This document shows, in pieces, positions 46,853 to 56,066 of a stretch of DNA of 64,000 nt. The stretch spans positions 3,286,001-3,350,000 of the forward strand of contig NC_015731.1 in the NCBI RefSeq assembly GCF_000219585.1, in the 5' to 3' direction. The position numbers and the translations under genes are program-made. Source of the stretch: Nitrosomonas sp. Is79A3. GTDB lineage: Bacteria > Pseudomonadota > Gammaproteobacteria > Burkholderiales > Nitrosomonadaceae. The notes under the pieces were generated by a model. That model had not been told where the DNA came from and did not search any database. It saw only the letters and a list, made by a program, of their open reading frames with translations. Every line of letters starts with the position of its first letter. Position 1 is the first letter of the stretch.

Positions 46853-47599
46853 TTATTCGAGCCAGATTAAAGCAGCCATCCGCCCGGTTTCACCATCCCG
46901 GCGATAAGAAAAGAAAAGTTCAGGATCACTGAATGTACAAATTCCTCCGCCATAAATCTCTGTAATGCCAATACTTGTCAATCGCTGACGAGCCAGCAAA
47001 AAAATATCCGCCAGCCACTTCTTTTCATGACTACTGTTCTTAGGCACAAAAGCTTGCGCCGCCTGCGCATTTTGCTGCACGAAAGCTTCGTAAACATCTG
47101 CGCCGACTTCAAAGTAATCAGGACCAATAGCCGGTCCCAGCCACGCCATCAGTTTGTTGTGATCCACTGCCATTGCAGCAATCGATCGTTCGATGATACC
47201 TCCGGCCAGTCCACGCCAGCCTGCATGCACGATACCCACTGTGGTGCCTGCTGCGTCACACAAGAATACCGGCAAACAATCAGCAACCATGACAGCACAA
47301 ACCGCACCTTGTGTACGGCTCAATACCGCATCGCCTTCCGGATTTACCGTTGCCGTTTGATCAATCCAAATAGGCAACGTACCATGAACCTGTTTCAACC
47401 ATCTCGGCTCCCCCGGTAAATAGCGACGCAGTAGAGTCCGATTACATTCAACATCCGCCAAATTATCATTGACATGCGCGCCCAAATTCAAAGTAGCATA
47501 AGTACCATTTGTACCGCGGCTCACACCGCCATTGCGGGTTGTAAAAAGTGCTTTCACATTGCCGGGTGCCGGCCAATCAGGGATTATCCAATCATTCAT
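46853..47599 (-). CDS. pgeF: PgeF/YfiH purine nucleoside phosphorylase-like protein
   Basis: A 248-residue protein of the multicopper polyphenol oxidase/YfiH family. The motifs are F-T-T-R-N-G-G-V-S at about 19-27, V-M-V-A-D-C-L-P-V near 103-111, and V-H-A-G-W-R-G-L-A-G-G near 125-135, holding the zinc ligands Cys and His. Family members act on purine nucleosides, and PgeF in E. coli keeps L-Ser out of peptidoglycan. Relatives often lie after rluD; that neighbour is absent here. Confidence 0.9.
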   Translation of the reverse strand: MNDWIIPDWPAPGNVKALFTTRNGGVSRGTNGTYATLNLGAHVNDNLADVECNRTLLRRYLPGEPRWLKQVHGTLPIWIDQTATVNPEGDAVLSRTQGAVCAVMVADCLPVFLCDAAGTTVGIVHAGWRGLAGGIIERSIAAMAVDHNKLMAWLGPAIGPDYFEVGADVYEAFVQQNAQAAQAFVPKNSSHEKKWLADIFLLARQRLTSIGITEIYGGGICTFSDPELFFSYRRDGETGRMAALIWLE

Positions 47600-47831
47600 A
47601 GGTGTCTAATTTTTAGAAAAAGTATTTCCTATTAATCACAAACTAATTAAACCTTGAATCCAGCATTTCTAGGTTAAAATATCGGGCTTGAGGTTTTCTT
47701 CCGGATGCGGACTTGTTCAAATCAATTCTCAATTCATCCCTGACTTCATAAAATTGCAAAGTGAATCATGAGCGATCCAACAAACAGACTCCAAGAATTG
47801 ATAACAAAAAGGCCAGATATAGGTATAACAA

Positions 47832-48992
47832 ATGAATGATATAAAACACTTAATTAATTATACGCGTACATTTTTATTTTTTACGGTAACTGCTGCAGTC
47901 TTGTTAATTTCTGCTGCCAGCGCTTTTGCCAATGACGAAGAAGAGTTTATCAAAGCTGCATTTGCAGGCAAACCGGAAACAATCAAGCAGCTATTGGAAA
48001 AGGGTATTAATGTTAATCTTCAGAATGACAAGGGGTTTAGCGCACTCATCATTGCTTCACAATATGGACATGGGGATATCGTCAACCTATTGCTAGAAAA
48101 TAAAGCCAATGTTGATCTGCAAAACGCCGGTGGAGCCACCGCTCTGATTATCGCTGCAAAAAATGGCTATGCCGATGTTGTCAATGCGCTATTGAGTAAA
48201 GGCGCCAAGGTTGATGCACAGACAACGGATGGCATTACAGCCCTCATGCTGGCGACACAAAAAGGACATGAAAGTATTGTGGATGCACTGTTGGAAAAAG
48301 ACGCCAATGTCAATTTGCAGACCAAAGAGAAACTGACAGCCTTAATGCTTGCAGCATTGGATGGCAGAGCAAGCATTGCCGACAAGCTATTGGCAAGAAA
48401 TGCGCAAGTTGATGTACAAGCGTCTGACAATACCACTGCACTCTATATGGCCGCCAGAAACGGACACACAGCGATTGTAGAAACTTTATTGGCCAAGAAT
48501 GCGCCTGTTGATCTGTTAGCTGCTAACGATACCACGCCACTTTATATCGCCGCACAAAATGGACATACTGAGGTTGTCAATGCACTGCTAAAAAAAGGCG
48601 CTAAAGTAGATTTGAAAGATAAAAATGACGCGACAGCACTGACTCTCGCTGCTCTCATAGGCAATACTGAAATCGTCGATGCATTGATCAAACATGGCGC
48701 CAAAGTGGATCACAAGGCCTCCAATGGTTTTACAGCACTAATTCTGGCGGCGCAGAACGGGCATACGTCCGTCATAGAAAAATTATTGGAGAATGGCGCT
48801 AAAATCGACCTGCAAAATGAAGATGGCATTACACCGCTGATGTGGGCTGCTTTACATGATCATACCGATGCAGTGAAATTGTTGCTGGCAAAAGGTGCAA
48901 ACCCCAAAATTAAAAGCAAAACAGAAAAAACCGCACTCGAAATTGCCAAAGATCCAGCTATTATTGAATTACTGCAAGCAGCAACACAATAG
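47832..48992 (+). CDS. exported ankyrin-repeat protein
   Basis: A 386-residue protein with a signal peptide (hydrophobic 14-30, ending A-S-A-F-A-N near 34). The rest is about eleven ankyrin repeats of 33 residues from about residue 38 to the end, each with the T-A-L-x-x-A-A-x-x-G-H pattern. It forms one curved scaffold for protein binding in the periplasm or outside. The repeats are similar to one another at the protein level. It lies 15 nt before the glycerol-phosphate operon, possibly in one transcript. The binding partner is unknown. Confidence 0.88.
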   Translation: MNDIKHLINYTRTFLFFTVTAAVLLISAASAFANDEEEFIKAAFAGKPETIKQLLEKGINVNLQNDKGFSALIIASQYGHGDIVNLLLENKANVDLQNAGGATALIIAAKNGYADVVNALLSKGAKVDAQTTDGITALMLATQKGHESIVDALLEKDANVNLQTKEKLTALMLAALDGRASIADKLLARNAQVDVQASDNTTALYMAARNGHTAIVETLLAKNAPVDLLAANDTTPLYIAAQNGHTEVVNALLKKGAKVDLKDKNDATALTLAALIGNTEIVDALIKHGAKVDHKASNGFTALILAAQNGHTSVIEKLLENGAKIDLQNEDGITPLMWAALHDHTDAVKLLLAKGANPKIKSKTEKTALEIAKDPAIIELLQAATQ

Positions 48993-49006
48993 CCATCTAT
49001 CAATAG

Positions 49007-49759
49007 ATGCCAGGAAAAACCCGTCATTCCCCTAAGAATTGCTTGGTGTTTGCCCACCGCGGCGCAAATACGGAAGCAATGGAAAATACTCGAAACGCAT
49101 TTGATAAAGCATTGGGGTATGCGATTGACGGCATTGAGACGGATATCCAATTAAGCCGGGATGAAATTGCGGTACTTTGGCATGACCGTTTTCTCGATAG
49201 AATCGGATTGAGCGATAAGCATATTGACGATTTTGATTATCATCAGCTTAAGGCGCTGATTAATCCGGAATCTGAAAGCGAAGGCATTATGACCTTGCAA
49301 GATTTTCTGGCCGCTTACCGAAGACGCTGCCGTTTATTGCTTGAAATCAAGAATCGTGACTGGGAACCTGTTTCCCGTCACGAATTAAAAATCCGGCAAA
49401 CACTCGATCTGGTTGGTCAGAACCCTGATCAATGGATCATCGTTTCTTCATTCAATCTTCCCAGCCTGGTTTATGCGCACCAATACAATCCGGCGTTTCC
49501 CTTGGTTTACAACTTTGAAACCACGCAAACCATCGCAGATGCACGCAAACTTTTAAACACACACGCTTTTCTCCAGGGCCTTTGTTTGCCTATTGCGAAT
49601 CTGGATCAAGCGATCGTCCACATGCTACGAGAACATGGCAAGTGTATCGCCGTTTATACCTGTAACAGTGACTCAGAAATCAATAAAGCCTTACAATTGG
49701 GCGTGGATATTCTTATCAGCGATTTTCCCCATAAAGCGCTGATATTGCGCGATCAATGA
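49007..49759 (+). CDS. glycerophosphodiester phosphodiesterase
   Basis: A 250-residue GDPD enzyme without signal peptide, so cytoplasmic (UgpQ-like). It has F-A-H-R-G-A-N-T-E-A-M-E-N-T (about 12-25), E-T-D-I-Q-L-S-R-D (about 45-53) and W-H-D (about 60-62), the metal-binding and catalytic residues. It releases glycerol 3-phosphate from glycerophosphodiesters. Its stop overlaps the glpD start (ATGA), which feeds the product straight to that enzyme. Confidence 0.92.
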   Translation: MPGKTRHSPKNCLVFAHRGANTEAMENTRNAFDKALGYAIDGIETDIQLSRDEIAVLWHDRFLDRIGLSDKHIDDFDYHQLKALINPESESEGIMTLQDFLAAYRRRCRLLLEIKNRDWEPVSRHELKIRQTLDLVGQNPDQWIIVSSFNLPSLVYAHQYNPAFPLVYNFETTQTIADARKLLNTHAFLQGLCLPIANLDQAIVHMLREHGKCIAVYTCNSDSEINKALQLGVDILISDFPHKALILRDQ

Positions 49760-51345
49760 AAAGAGATTTTGCAACACTGCAAGACCAACACTTCGATCTC
49801 CTGGTTTGCGGCGGCGGCATATATGGCGCCTGGACTGCGTATGATGCGGCACTGCGTGGCCTGAAAGTTGCCATCGTTGAGCAGGGCGATTGGGCCAGCG
49901 CCACTTCATCCGCATCCAGCAAGCTCATCCATGGCGGCCTACGTTACCTGGAAACCTATGATCTCAAGCTGGTCAGCAAATCGCTCAAAGAACGCAAAAT
50001 GTTGCTACAAGCAGCACCTCACCGCGTCTGGCCGCTACGTTTTGGTGTACCTGTTTACGCGCGGCAACGAATGAACCGGCTGCAACTGAAATTAGGGTTA
50101 ACGCTTTATGATTTTCTGGCCGGTGATACCGATCCGCAAATGCGTCACAGCTATCTCAATCCAAAACAATTCACCGAACACTTCCCTTGCCTCGATGAAC
50201 AGGCACTGAAAGGCGGATTTACTTATGCCGACGCACGAACCGATGACGCGCGGCTGGTATTGGAATTAATTTCAGGCGCGCAAGATGCCGGTGCAAGCTG
50301 CATCAATTACAGCAAATTGGTCCGGTTACTGGAAACCAACGGAAAAGCGGATGGAGCAATCGTCCAGGATCAGCTCACTCAAACCGAGAAGAAAATCAGT
50401 GCCAAGCAAATTGTTTTCACTACCGGTCAGTGGCTGGCAAAAGAAGCGCAAAGCCGCGAATGGTTTCGTCTTGCGAAAGGGATTCATCTGGTCATGCCCG
50501 GCGTGCTGCAAGATGAAGCCTTATTGCTAACGACCAAATCAGATGGCCGGGTGTTTTTTATGATTCCCTGGTATGGCTTGACGCTGTTGGGCACAACCGA
50601 TACCGATTTTAAAGGCAATATCGAACAGGTTTCCGTCGATGCGAGTGATATTGATTATTTGCTGGCTGCCGCCAATAATTATCTGAAAACACCGTGGAAA
50701 GAATCAGACATTATTGGCTATTTTGCCGGGGTGCGGGTTTTTAAACAAAATACTCAAACGGCTTCTTCCGGTTCACCGTCTGCGGTCAGCCGCGATTGGG
50801 AATTAAAATCTGCCCCCAACGGCGTACATTATGCCATCGGTGGAAAAATAACTTCGTCACGCCAGGATGCCGCCTGTATCGTCGATACGGTGTGCTCACA
50901 ACTCGGCACTGCCTTGCCCTGCGCAACCCAGGATCGATTATTTCCCTGGGCGCCGCAGGAAAATTTTCCAGACTGGTCTGCCCGCATGCTTGGCCAAGCA
51001 ACACAGCTGGGCATTGATACAGAAAGTGCCAGATGGCTGCTGCATCGTCATGGCACACAAATAACTGAGATTTTTCGCAGCATTGAAACAGAAGCTGATT
51101 TGGCGCGACGCATTATTCCGTCTCTGCCGTTTATTGTTGCCGATCTGCTACATTGCGCCGCTACGGAAATGGTTATCCACTTAGAAGATTTGTTACGCCG
51201 CCGCCTGCCATTACTCATTCTAGCCAAGCTAACGGAAAACGAGTTACAGCAAATTGCCCTGCGCGTAGCCGATACCATGCATTGGGACGCTACTAGGACT
51301 CACCAAGAAATTGAGCGCTGCTGCAAACAATGGATCACGCACTGA
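49756..51345 (+). CDS. glpD: FAD-dependent glycerol-3-phosphate dehydrogenase
   Basis: A 529-residue protein with an N-terminal FAD site G-G-G-I-Y-G-A (about 17-23), V-E-Q-G-D-W-A-S-A-T-S-S-x-S-S-K-L-I-H-G-G-L-R-Y-L-E (about 42-67), and a C-terminal DAO_C domain. It oxidises glycerol 3-phosphate to dihydroxyacetone phosphate and passes electrons to quinone at the inner membrane. It overlaps both neighbours, so GDPD, glpD and the FGGY kinase form one tight operon. Confidence 0.92.
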   Translation: MKRDFATLQDQHFDLLVCGGGIYGAWTAYDAALRGLKVAIVEQGDWASATSSASSKLIHGGLRYLETYDLKLVSKSLKERKMLLQAAPHRVWPLRFGVPVYARQRMNRLQLKLGLTLYDFLAGDTDPQMRHSYLNPKQFTEHFPCLDEQALKGGFTYADARTDDARLVLELISGAQDAGASCINYSKLVRLLETNGKADGAIVQDQLTQTEKKISAKQIVFTTGQWLAKEAQSREWFRLAKGIHLVMPGVLQDEALLLTTKSDGRVFFMIPWYGLTLLGTTDTDFKGNIEQVSVDASDIDYLLAAANNYLKTPWKESDIIGYFAGVRVFKQNTQTASSGSPSAVSRDWELKSAPNGVHYAIGGKITSSRQDAACIVDTVCSQLGTALPCATQDRLFPWAPQENFPDWSARMLGQATQLGIDTESARWLLHRHGTQITEIFRSIETEADLARRIIPSLPFIVADLLHCAATEMVIHLEDLLRRRLPLLILAKLTENELQQIALRVADTMHWDATRTHQEIERCCKQWITH

Positions 51346-52736
51346 CCTCAGCAATTGCCCTTGATCTGGGAACGACATCCATTAAAGCCGCTTTAATGGA
51401 TCGGCAGGGAAACCTCCAGCATATCGTCACTCGCTCTGCACCTGCCATTGATAGTCACAATGGACACTATGAAAGTAACGCGCTTGATTATGCTGTAATT
51501 GCCGAGCAGGTTCTAAAAGAATGTATTGCACAAACCGGCAACAATCTTCCTTTAGGGTTATGCAGCCAGCGTTCATCTTTCCTGATCTGGGACAAAATCA
51601 GTGGTAACCCGGTAACGCCCCTGATTTCTTGGCAAGATGCTCGAGGGGCAAGTTGCTGTGATCGTCTGCACGCATCAACAGACACCATTCATAACCTGAC
51701 CGGTTTACGTTTGACCGCTTATTATTTTGCTCCCAAGCTCAGCTTCCTATTGCAGGAAAATCCGGCATGGCGTGAGAAGCTTGTTCAGGGCGAATGGCTG
51801 GCAGGCACGCTGGATACTTTTCTGATCTGGCGTTGGACGCACGGTCAACATTTTCTCACCGACGCGTCGATGGCTGCTCGCACCTTGCTGATGGACATCC
51901 ACCGGCAACACTGGTCAGATACCTTGTGCCAACTCTTCGATATTCCATGCTCGATTCTGCCGCAAATAAAACTTTCAACCGGATTGAATTTATCTTTACC
52001 GGATTTTGGTTTGATTCTACAAGCCTGTGTAGGTGACCAATCGGCTGCGCTGATCGCCAGCCTGACCGATAGCCGAACCGACGCTTTGGTCAATCTTGGC
52101 ACCGGTGGATTTGTGATTCGTTCCCTCGCCAAAAACGAGCTGGCGTTTGATGGTTACCTTCAGACATTGGTTTATCAGAATGAGAATCAGCAGGCGCAAT
52201 TTGCCGTTGAAGGCACGCTCAATTCCATCGCCGCTGCACTGGCGCCATATTCTGTGAAAGATTGCCGCATTGAAAATTTGGCTGACAACGACATCTTCTG
52301 CCTGGCGGAGTCGAGTGGTTTAGGCGCACCGTATTTCCGCCAAGACTGGGGAGTTTACTTTTCTCAATCTATCTCCGCTTTGACCACACAACAAATTACC
52401 GTACTGATGCTCGAAGCTATCATTTTCCGGGTCGCACGCATTCTGGAAGATTTCCACCACCACTCGCCGCTGACTCAAGTCTACCTATCCGGCGGCCTGT
52501 CCGAGTTACCCTGCCTGCAGCAAGGTATCGCTCAATGCGTGCCATTCGCGGTTTTTCATTTACAGCAAAAAGAAGCAAGCCTTCAGGGTGCTGCTTTACT
52601 CGCCTCCAGGCTTAAAATAAACTGCCGCCAGCAAGCTAAACAAATAGCAATAAACTGCGGAAACAACGCACTATCAGAAAAATTCCAACACTGGAAAAAT
52701 TGGCTGGATGGCTTATTGGCAACGCACAAAAACTAA
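51330..52736 (+). CDS. FGGY-family carbohydrate kinase
   Basis: A 468-residue kinase of the ASKHA fold. The phosphate motif is A-L-D-L-G-T-T-S-I-K-A-A-L (about 10-22), with G-D-Q-S-A-A-L in the middle (about 232-238), N-L-G-T-G-G-F (about 251-257) and a C-terminal L-S-G-G-L-S-E-L. It overlaps glpD by 16 nt. Context suggests glycerol or a related triol as substrate, but the sequence is not close enough to GlpK to assign it; xylulokinase-like activity is possible. Confidence 0.82.
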   Translation: MDHALTSAIALDLGTTSIKAALMDRQGNLQHIVTRSAPAIDSHNGHYESNALDYAVIAEQVLKECIAQTGNNLPLGLCSQRSSFLIWDKISGNPVTPLISWQDARGASCCDRLHASTDTIHNLTGLRLTAYYFAPKLSFLLQENPAWREKLVQGEWLAGTLDTFLIWRWTHGQHFLTDASMAARTLLMDIHRQHWSDTLCQLFDIPCSILPQIKLSTGLNLSLPDFGLILQACVGDQSAALIASLTDSRTDALVNLGTGGFVIRSLAKNELAFDGYLQTLVYQNENQQAQFAVEGTLNSIAAALAPYSVKDCRIENLADNDIFCLAESSGLGAPYFRQDWGVYFSQSISALTTQQITVLMLEAIIFRVARILEDFHHHSPLTQVYLSGGLSELPCLQQGIAQCVPFAVFHLQQKEASLQGAALLASRLKINCRQQAKQIAINCGNNALSEKFQHWKNWLDGLLATHKN

Positions 52737-52863
52737 CCGAGTCCCCAAAAGTATTCCCGCACAAATTATCAATCCTGTAGAATCCGCCATTCAATTACTC
52801 AATCGGCGCATTTTTCTATATAATTTGACAAGAATTCATTGCATAACAGCATGATATCAAATG

Positions 52864-52893
52864 CATAGATAACAATAAGCTTTGTTATCTATG
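52864..52893. promoter_or_regulatory. 12-bp perfect palindrome upstream of the protoglobin gene
   Basis: CATAGATAACAA (52864-52875) and TTGTTATCTATG (52882-52893) are perfect inverted copies around six bases. The dyad ends 31 nt before the ATG. A consensus TTGACA lies at 52825-52830 and AAATGCAT, resembling half of an NsrR site, just ahead. It could be an operator or a hairpin in the leader RNA. Confidence 0.55.
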
Positions 52894-52924
52894 ATGATTA
52901 ACAGATCTAACAAAAGGAAATTTT

Positions 52925-53515
52925 ATGACAACAAACATACCTGGCTATACCTATGGCAGCGCTTCGCTTGCAAAATCACCCGTATCACTTGATGATTTTG
53001 CCAATCTGAAACAAGCTTCTCTGTTTGGCGATGATGATGTGCGCTACCTGAAAATGTCGCACGACATACTTAAAGATCAAACCGAACAAATTCTGGATGT
53101 TTGGTATGGTTTTGTAGGCTCGACACCTTTCCTGCTGCACTACTTCACCAATGCAGCCGATGGCACACCCAACATGGATTATTTAGGCGGTGTGCGTAAA
53201 CGCTTTGGTCAATGGATTCTGGACACCGCAAAAGCCGAATACAACCAAGATTGGCTCAACTACCAGTACGAAATTGGATTGCGCCACCACACCACGAAGA
53301 AAAATACTACCGACAACGTAAAATCAGTGCCGATCATTCACTTGCACTACATTTTTGCATTGCTCATTCCGATCACCACCACGCTGCGCCCATTCCTGGA
53401 AAAAGCCGGCCACTCCCGTGATGATGTGGATCGTATGCAAGATGCCTGGCGCAAATCAGTCTTGATGCAAGTCATTCTGTGGTCACAACCTTATATCAAA
53501 CAAGGCGAGTTCTAA
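52925..53515 (+). CDS. stand-alone protoglobin
   Basis: A 196-residue single-domain globin of the protoglobin family. W60-Y61 match the distal Trp B9/Tyr B10 pair of archaeal protoglobin, and L-R-H-H (119-122) holds the proximal haem-binding His. The family's extra N-terminal helix is present (first 30 residues). No sensor output domain is attached. Protoglobins bind O2, CO and NO; the role here may be NO or O2 handling, which would suit an ammonia oxidiser. AAAGGA precedes the ATG. It is not in an operon. Confidence 0.9.
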   Translation: MTTNIPGYTYGSASLAKSPVSLDDFANLKQASLFGDDDVRYLKMSHDILKDQTEQILDVWYGFVGSTPFLLHYFTNAADGTPNMDYLGGVRKRFGQWILDTAKAEYNQDWLNYQYEIGLRHHTTKKNTTDNVKSVPIIHLHYIFALLIPITTTLRPFLEKAGHSRDDVDRMQDAWRKSVLMQVILWSQPYIKQGEF

Positions 53516-53523
53516 TCTTGCTG

Positions 53524-53550
53524 TGGAGAGCGGTCATTTCCCGCTCTCCA
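53524..53550 (+). terminator. terminator-like hairpin after the protoglobin gene
   Basis: TGGAGAGCGG (53524-53533) pairs with CCGCTCTCCA (53541-53550) around seven bases. No full T-run follows, but the stem is strong and sits 9 nt after the stop codon. Confidence 0.6.
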
Positions 53551-53602
53551 TCATCACTTCATTCAGCAGATAGCGTTCTCACTGAAATTCCTGCGCTTAC
53601 CC

Positions 53603-54328
53603 ATGCACCTATCCATCGTTATCCCCGCTTTTAACGAAGAACTATTGATTCTGGATTGTCTGAATTCCATTCAAGAATCAGTCAACGCCAATCAGAAACC
53701 CGGCTTTACTCACGAAGTGATCGTCGTGGACAACAACTCAACCGACAAAACCGCGGAACTGGCCATGCAAGCTGGAGCCAAAGTCGTGTTTGAACCGGTC
53801 AATCAGATCGGCCGCGCACGCAACACTGGCGCAGCGTCTGCAACGGGAGATTGGCTACTGTTTGTGGATGCCGACAGCTTGCTCAATCCTGGTATGGTGG
53901 CTGATATCTTACAAATGATTGAAGGTGGCAAACATGTTGGCTGCGGCAGCATCATGCACATGCCCGACCTGCCGTGGTGGGGTAACGCCGCGATGCAATT
54001 ATGGACCGCGTTATCAGTTACGTTCCGTTGGGCATCGGGCGCGCTGGTAGTATGCCGGGCGGATGCATTCCGCGAGGTCGGTGGATTTAATCAGGAGATG
54101 TTTGCCGCTGACGAAATTGACCTCAGTCAATTACTTAAAAAATGGGGGCACAAACACGGCCTGAAATTTACCATCCTCACCCGTCACCCGCTCGTTACTT
54201 CACCCCGCAAAGTACAACTGTATACCGGCCGTGAAATTGCCGGTCAGATATTCAGCGTCCTATTTAACCCGAGAAAAACCTTACAAGACAAGAAAAAGCT
54301 TCCGATTTGGTACGATGGACGACGTTAA
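53603..54328 (+). CDS. family 2 glycosyltransferase
   Basis: A 241-residue cytoplasmic GT-A enzyme: L-S-I-V-I-P-A-F-N-E-E (about 3-13), V-V-D-N-N-S-T-D-K-T (about 45-54), G-R-A-R-N-T-G-A (about 73-80) and a metal-binding D-A-D-S (about 92-95). It transfers a sugar from a nucleotide donor to an unknown acceptor. There is no membrane domain. It stands alone, 52 nt after the globin hairpin. Confidence 0.85.
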   Translation: MHLSIVIPAFNEELLILDCLNSIQESVNANQKPGFTHEVIVVDNNSTDKTAELAMQAGAKVVFEPVNQIGRARNTGAASATGDWLLFVDADSLLNPGMVADILQMIEGGKHVGCGSIMHMPDLPWWGNAAMQLWTALSVTFRWASGALVVCRADAFREVGGFNQEMFAADEIDLSQLLKKWGHKHGLKFTILTRHPLVTSPRKVQLYTGREIAGQIFSVLFNPRKTLQDKKKLPIWYDGRR

Positions 54329-54522
54329 ATAAAACAATACTCCCCAAAGCATAGTTCTTTAAAAGATACTCTGGCTGTCATGTGAATTGGCAAAGCAAAT
54401 GAATCCACTCAACCATCTTCATTTAATTCTAACAATGTGATTTTTCTCACAGCTGATTGCACCCAGTTTATTTAGACTATAACCACTAGTACAGCGAGAC
54501 TATGTCTAATCTCAACTAGCGT

Positions 54523-54602
54523 AGCTAAACTAATTAGCAAATTAGTTATCAATTAACGAAAATTTTGTTGAGCTAAATTTTTTTTCAGAATTTAGCTTTT
54601 TT
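54523..54602 (+). promoter_or_regulatory. possible transcription attenuator before the di-haem protein gene
   Basis: AGCTAAATT (54571-54579) pairs with AATTTAGCT (54589-54597), followed by TTTTT, a Rho-independent terminator that ends 25 nt before the ATG. An earlier AGCTAAA at 54523-54529 can pair with the same TTTAGCT (54591-54597), and a hairpin AACTAATT/AATTAGTT (54528-54547) overlaps it. The two competing pairings are what an attenuator needs. It could also be just the terminator of the upstream glycosyltransferase gene. Confidence 0.5.
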
Positions 54603-54626
54603 ACATCCATAACCAAGAGAAATTTA

Positions 54627-56066
54627 ATGCGAAATATTATTAAGTTACAAACAATATCAGCACTATTTGTTATGCTAGCAGCACCAGCATTTGCGAAGAG
54701 TGACCATGATCATGATCACCATTCTAATCATCTGCCCAATATGTTTAGCTCGACCAATAGTCACGGCAAAGATGCAACTTATAGTACTGCGGGTTTTATT
54801 GATCTTAAAAATCCGTTTTTTAAAAGTTTGGGAAGTAATGGCCGTAGTTGCGGTTCCTGTCATGCCCCTTCTCAAGGATGGACAATAACGCCACAGGGTG
54901 TTCAAAAGCTCTTCGACGACACCGAGGGCCTTGATCCGCTTTTCCGGCTGGTTGATGGTGCCAATTCTCCTGATGCACCTGTATCTACCTTAGAGGAACG
55001 TCGCAAAGCCTATAGTATGTTGTTGGAAAAAGGGAATATCCGTGTAGGAATTGGTATCCCGCTTAACGCAGAATTCGAATTGCTTGAAGCCGATGATCCT
55101 TATGGCTTCGCAAGTGCAGGTCAACTATCACTGTTCCGCCGTCCAATGCCAACCACCAATCTTAAGTTTCTGAGTACTGTCATGTGGGATGGTCGCGAAA
55201 CAACCCTGATGCCGGGTTCCACTGATTGCATTTCTGGCACTTCAACTTGTTTTTCTCCAATACCTTTTGATTTGTCAACCCAGGCCAATCATGCCACATT
55301 AGGTCATGCTGAAGCATCACACGAATTAACGGATGAAGAGCGTGATGCGATTGTGGCATTTGAGTTAGGGTTATTTACAGCACAGATACAGGATAACAAT
55401 GCTGGCAACCTAACTGCAGAAAGAGCAGGCGGTGGTCCAAAAGAGCTGAAGAAGCAAGAATATCACTTTGGTATTAATGACACGCTGGTTGGGGATTATC
55501 AAACACACAGCCCTTTTAGCCCCAATGTAATGTCACTCTATGACAGTTGGAATAAGTTCAACAAAAATAAATCCTCCAATAGCACTAAAAATGCTCGTGC
55601 CGCCATTGCACGTGGTCAAGCACTATTTAATACCAAACCTATCCAGATCAGCGGTGTAAAAGGGATTAATGATGACTTAAGCGTGAGCGTGCTCCCTGGC
55701 ACATGCACAACATGCCATAACACCCCGAACTCGGGCAATCACTCAACACCGATGCCGCTAGACATCGGTATCGCTGATGAATCGCGCCGGACACCGGATA
55801 TGCCTTTGTATACGCTGAGAAAGATAGGAACTGATGAAATCATTAAAACAACTGATCCTGGCCGGGCTTTGATTACGGGCAAATGGAAAGATATTGGCCG
55901 CTTTAAAGGACCTATTTTACGTTCGGTAGCTTCACGGCCACCCTACTTCCACGATGGTTCTGCTGCAGACTTACCAGCCGTTGTTGAGTTTTACAATAAT
56001 CGCTTTAGCATTGGTCTGACTGAAGATGAGAAAGCCGATCTCGTTGCATTCTTGGCAGCACTGTAA
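54627..56066 (+). CDS. di-haem cytochrome c peroxidase-like protein
   Basis: A 479-residue exported protein. The signal peptide ends at A-F-A (21-23), followed by a His/Asp-rich stretch (SDHDHDHHSNH) at the mature N-terminus. Two haem-c sites are seen: C75-G-S-C78-H79 and C360-T-T-C363-H364. The C-terminal part has R-S-V-A-S-R-P-P-Y-F-H-D-G-S and L-P-A-V-V-E-F-Y-N-N-R-F, typical of the CcpA/MauG family. It may reduce H2O2 or oxidise a partner in the periplasm. It is longer than classical CcpA. The His-rich tail may bind metal. Confidence 0.87.
   Translation: MRNIIKLQTISALFVMLAAPAFAKSDHDHDHHSNHLPNMFSSTNSHGKDATYSTAGFIDLKNPFFKSLGSNGRSCGSCHAPSQGWTITPQGVQKLFDDTEGLDPLFRLVDGANSPDAPVSTLEERRKAYSMLLEKGNIRVGIGIPLNAEFELLEADDPYGFASAGQLSLFRRPMPTTNLKFLSTVMWDGRETTLMPGSTDCISGTSTCFSPIPFDLSTQANHATLGHAEASHELTDEERDAIVAFELGLFTAQIQDNNAGNLTAERAGGGPKELKKQEYHFGINDTLVGDYQTHSPFSPNVMSLYDSWNKFNKNKSSNSTKNARAAIARGQALFNTKPIQISGVKGINDDLSVSVLPGTCTTCHNTPNSGNHSTPMPLDIGIADESRRTPDMPLYTLRKIGTDEIIKTTDPGRALITGKWKDIGRFKGPILRSVASRPPYFHDGSAADLPAVVEFYNNRFSIGLTEDEKADLVAFLAAL

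Noticed and set aside
47768..47839. A 23-codon open frame overlapping the start of the ankyrin gene
   Set aside because: It could be a leader peptide, but no strong ribosome-binding site or conserved sequence supports it.
47832..48992. Ankyrin repeats considered as a DNA repeat array
   Set aside because: The period is at the protein level (33 residues); the DNA units differ too much to be an array.
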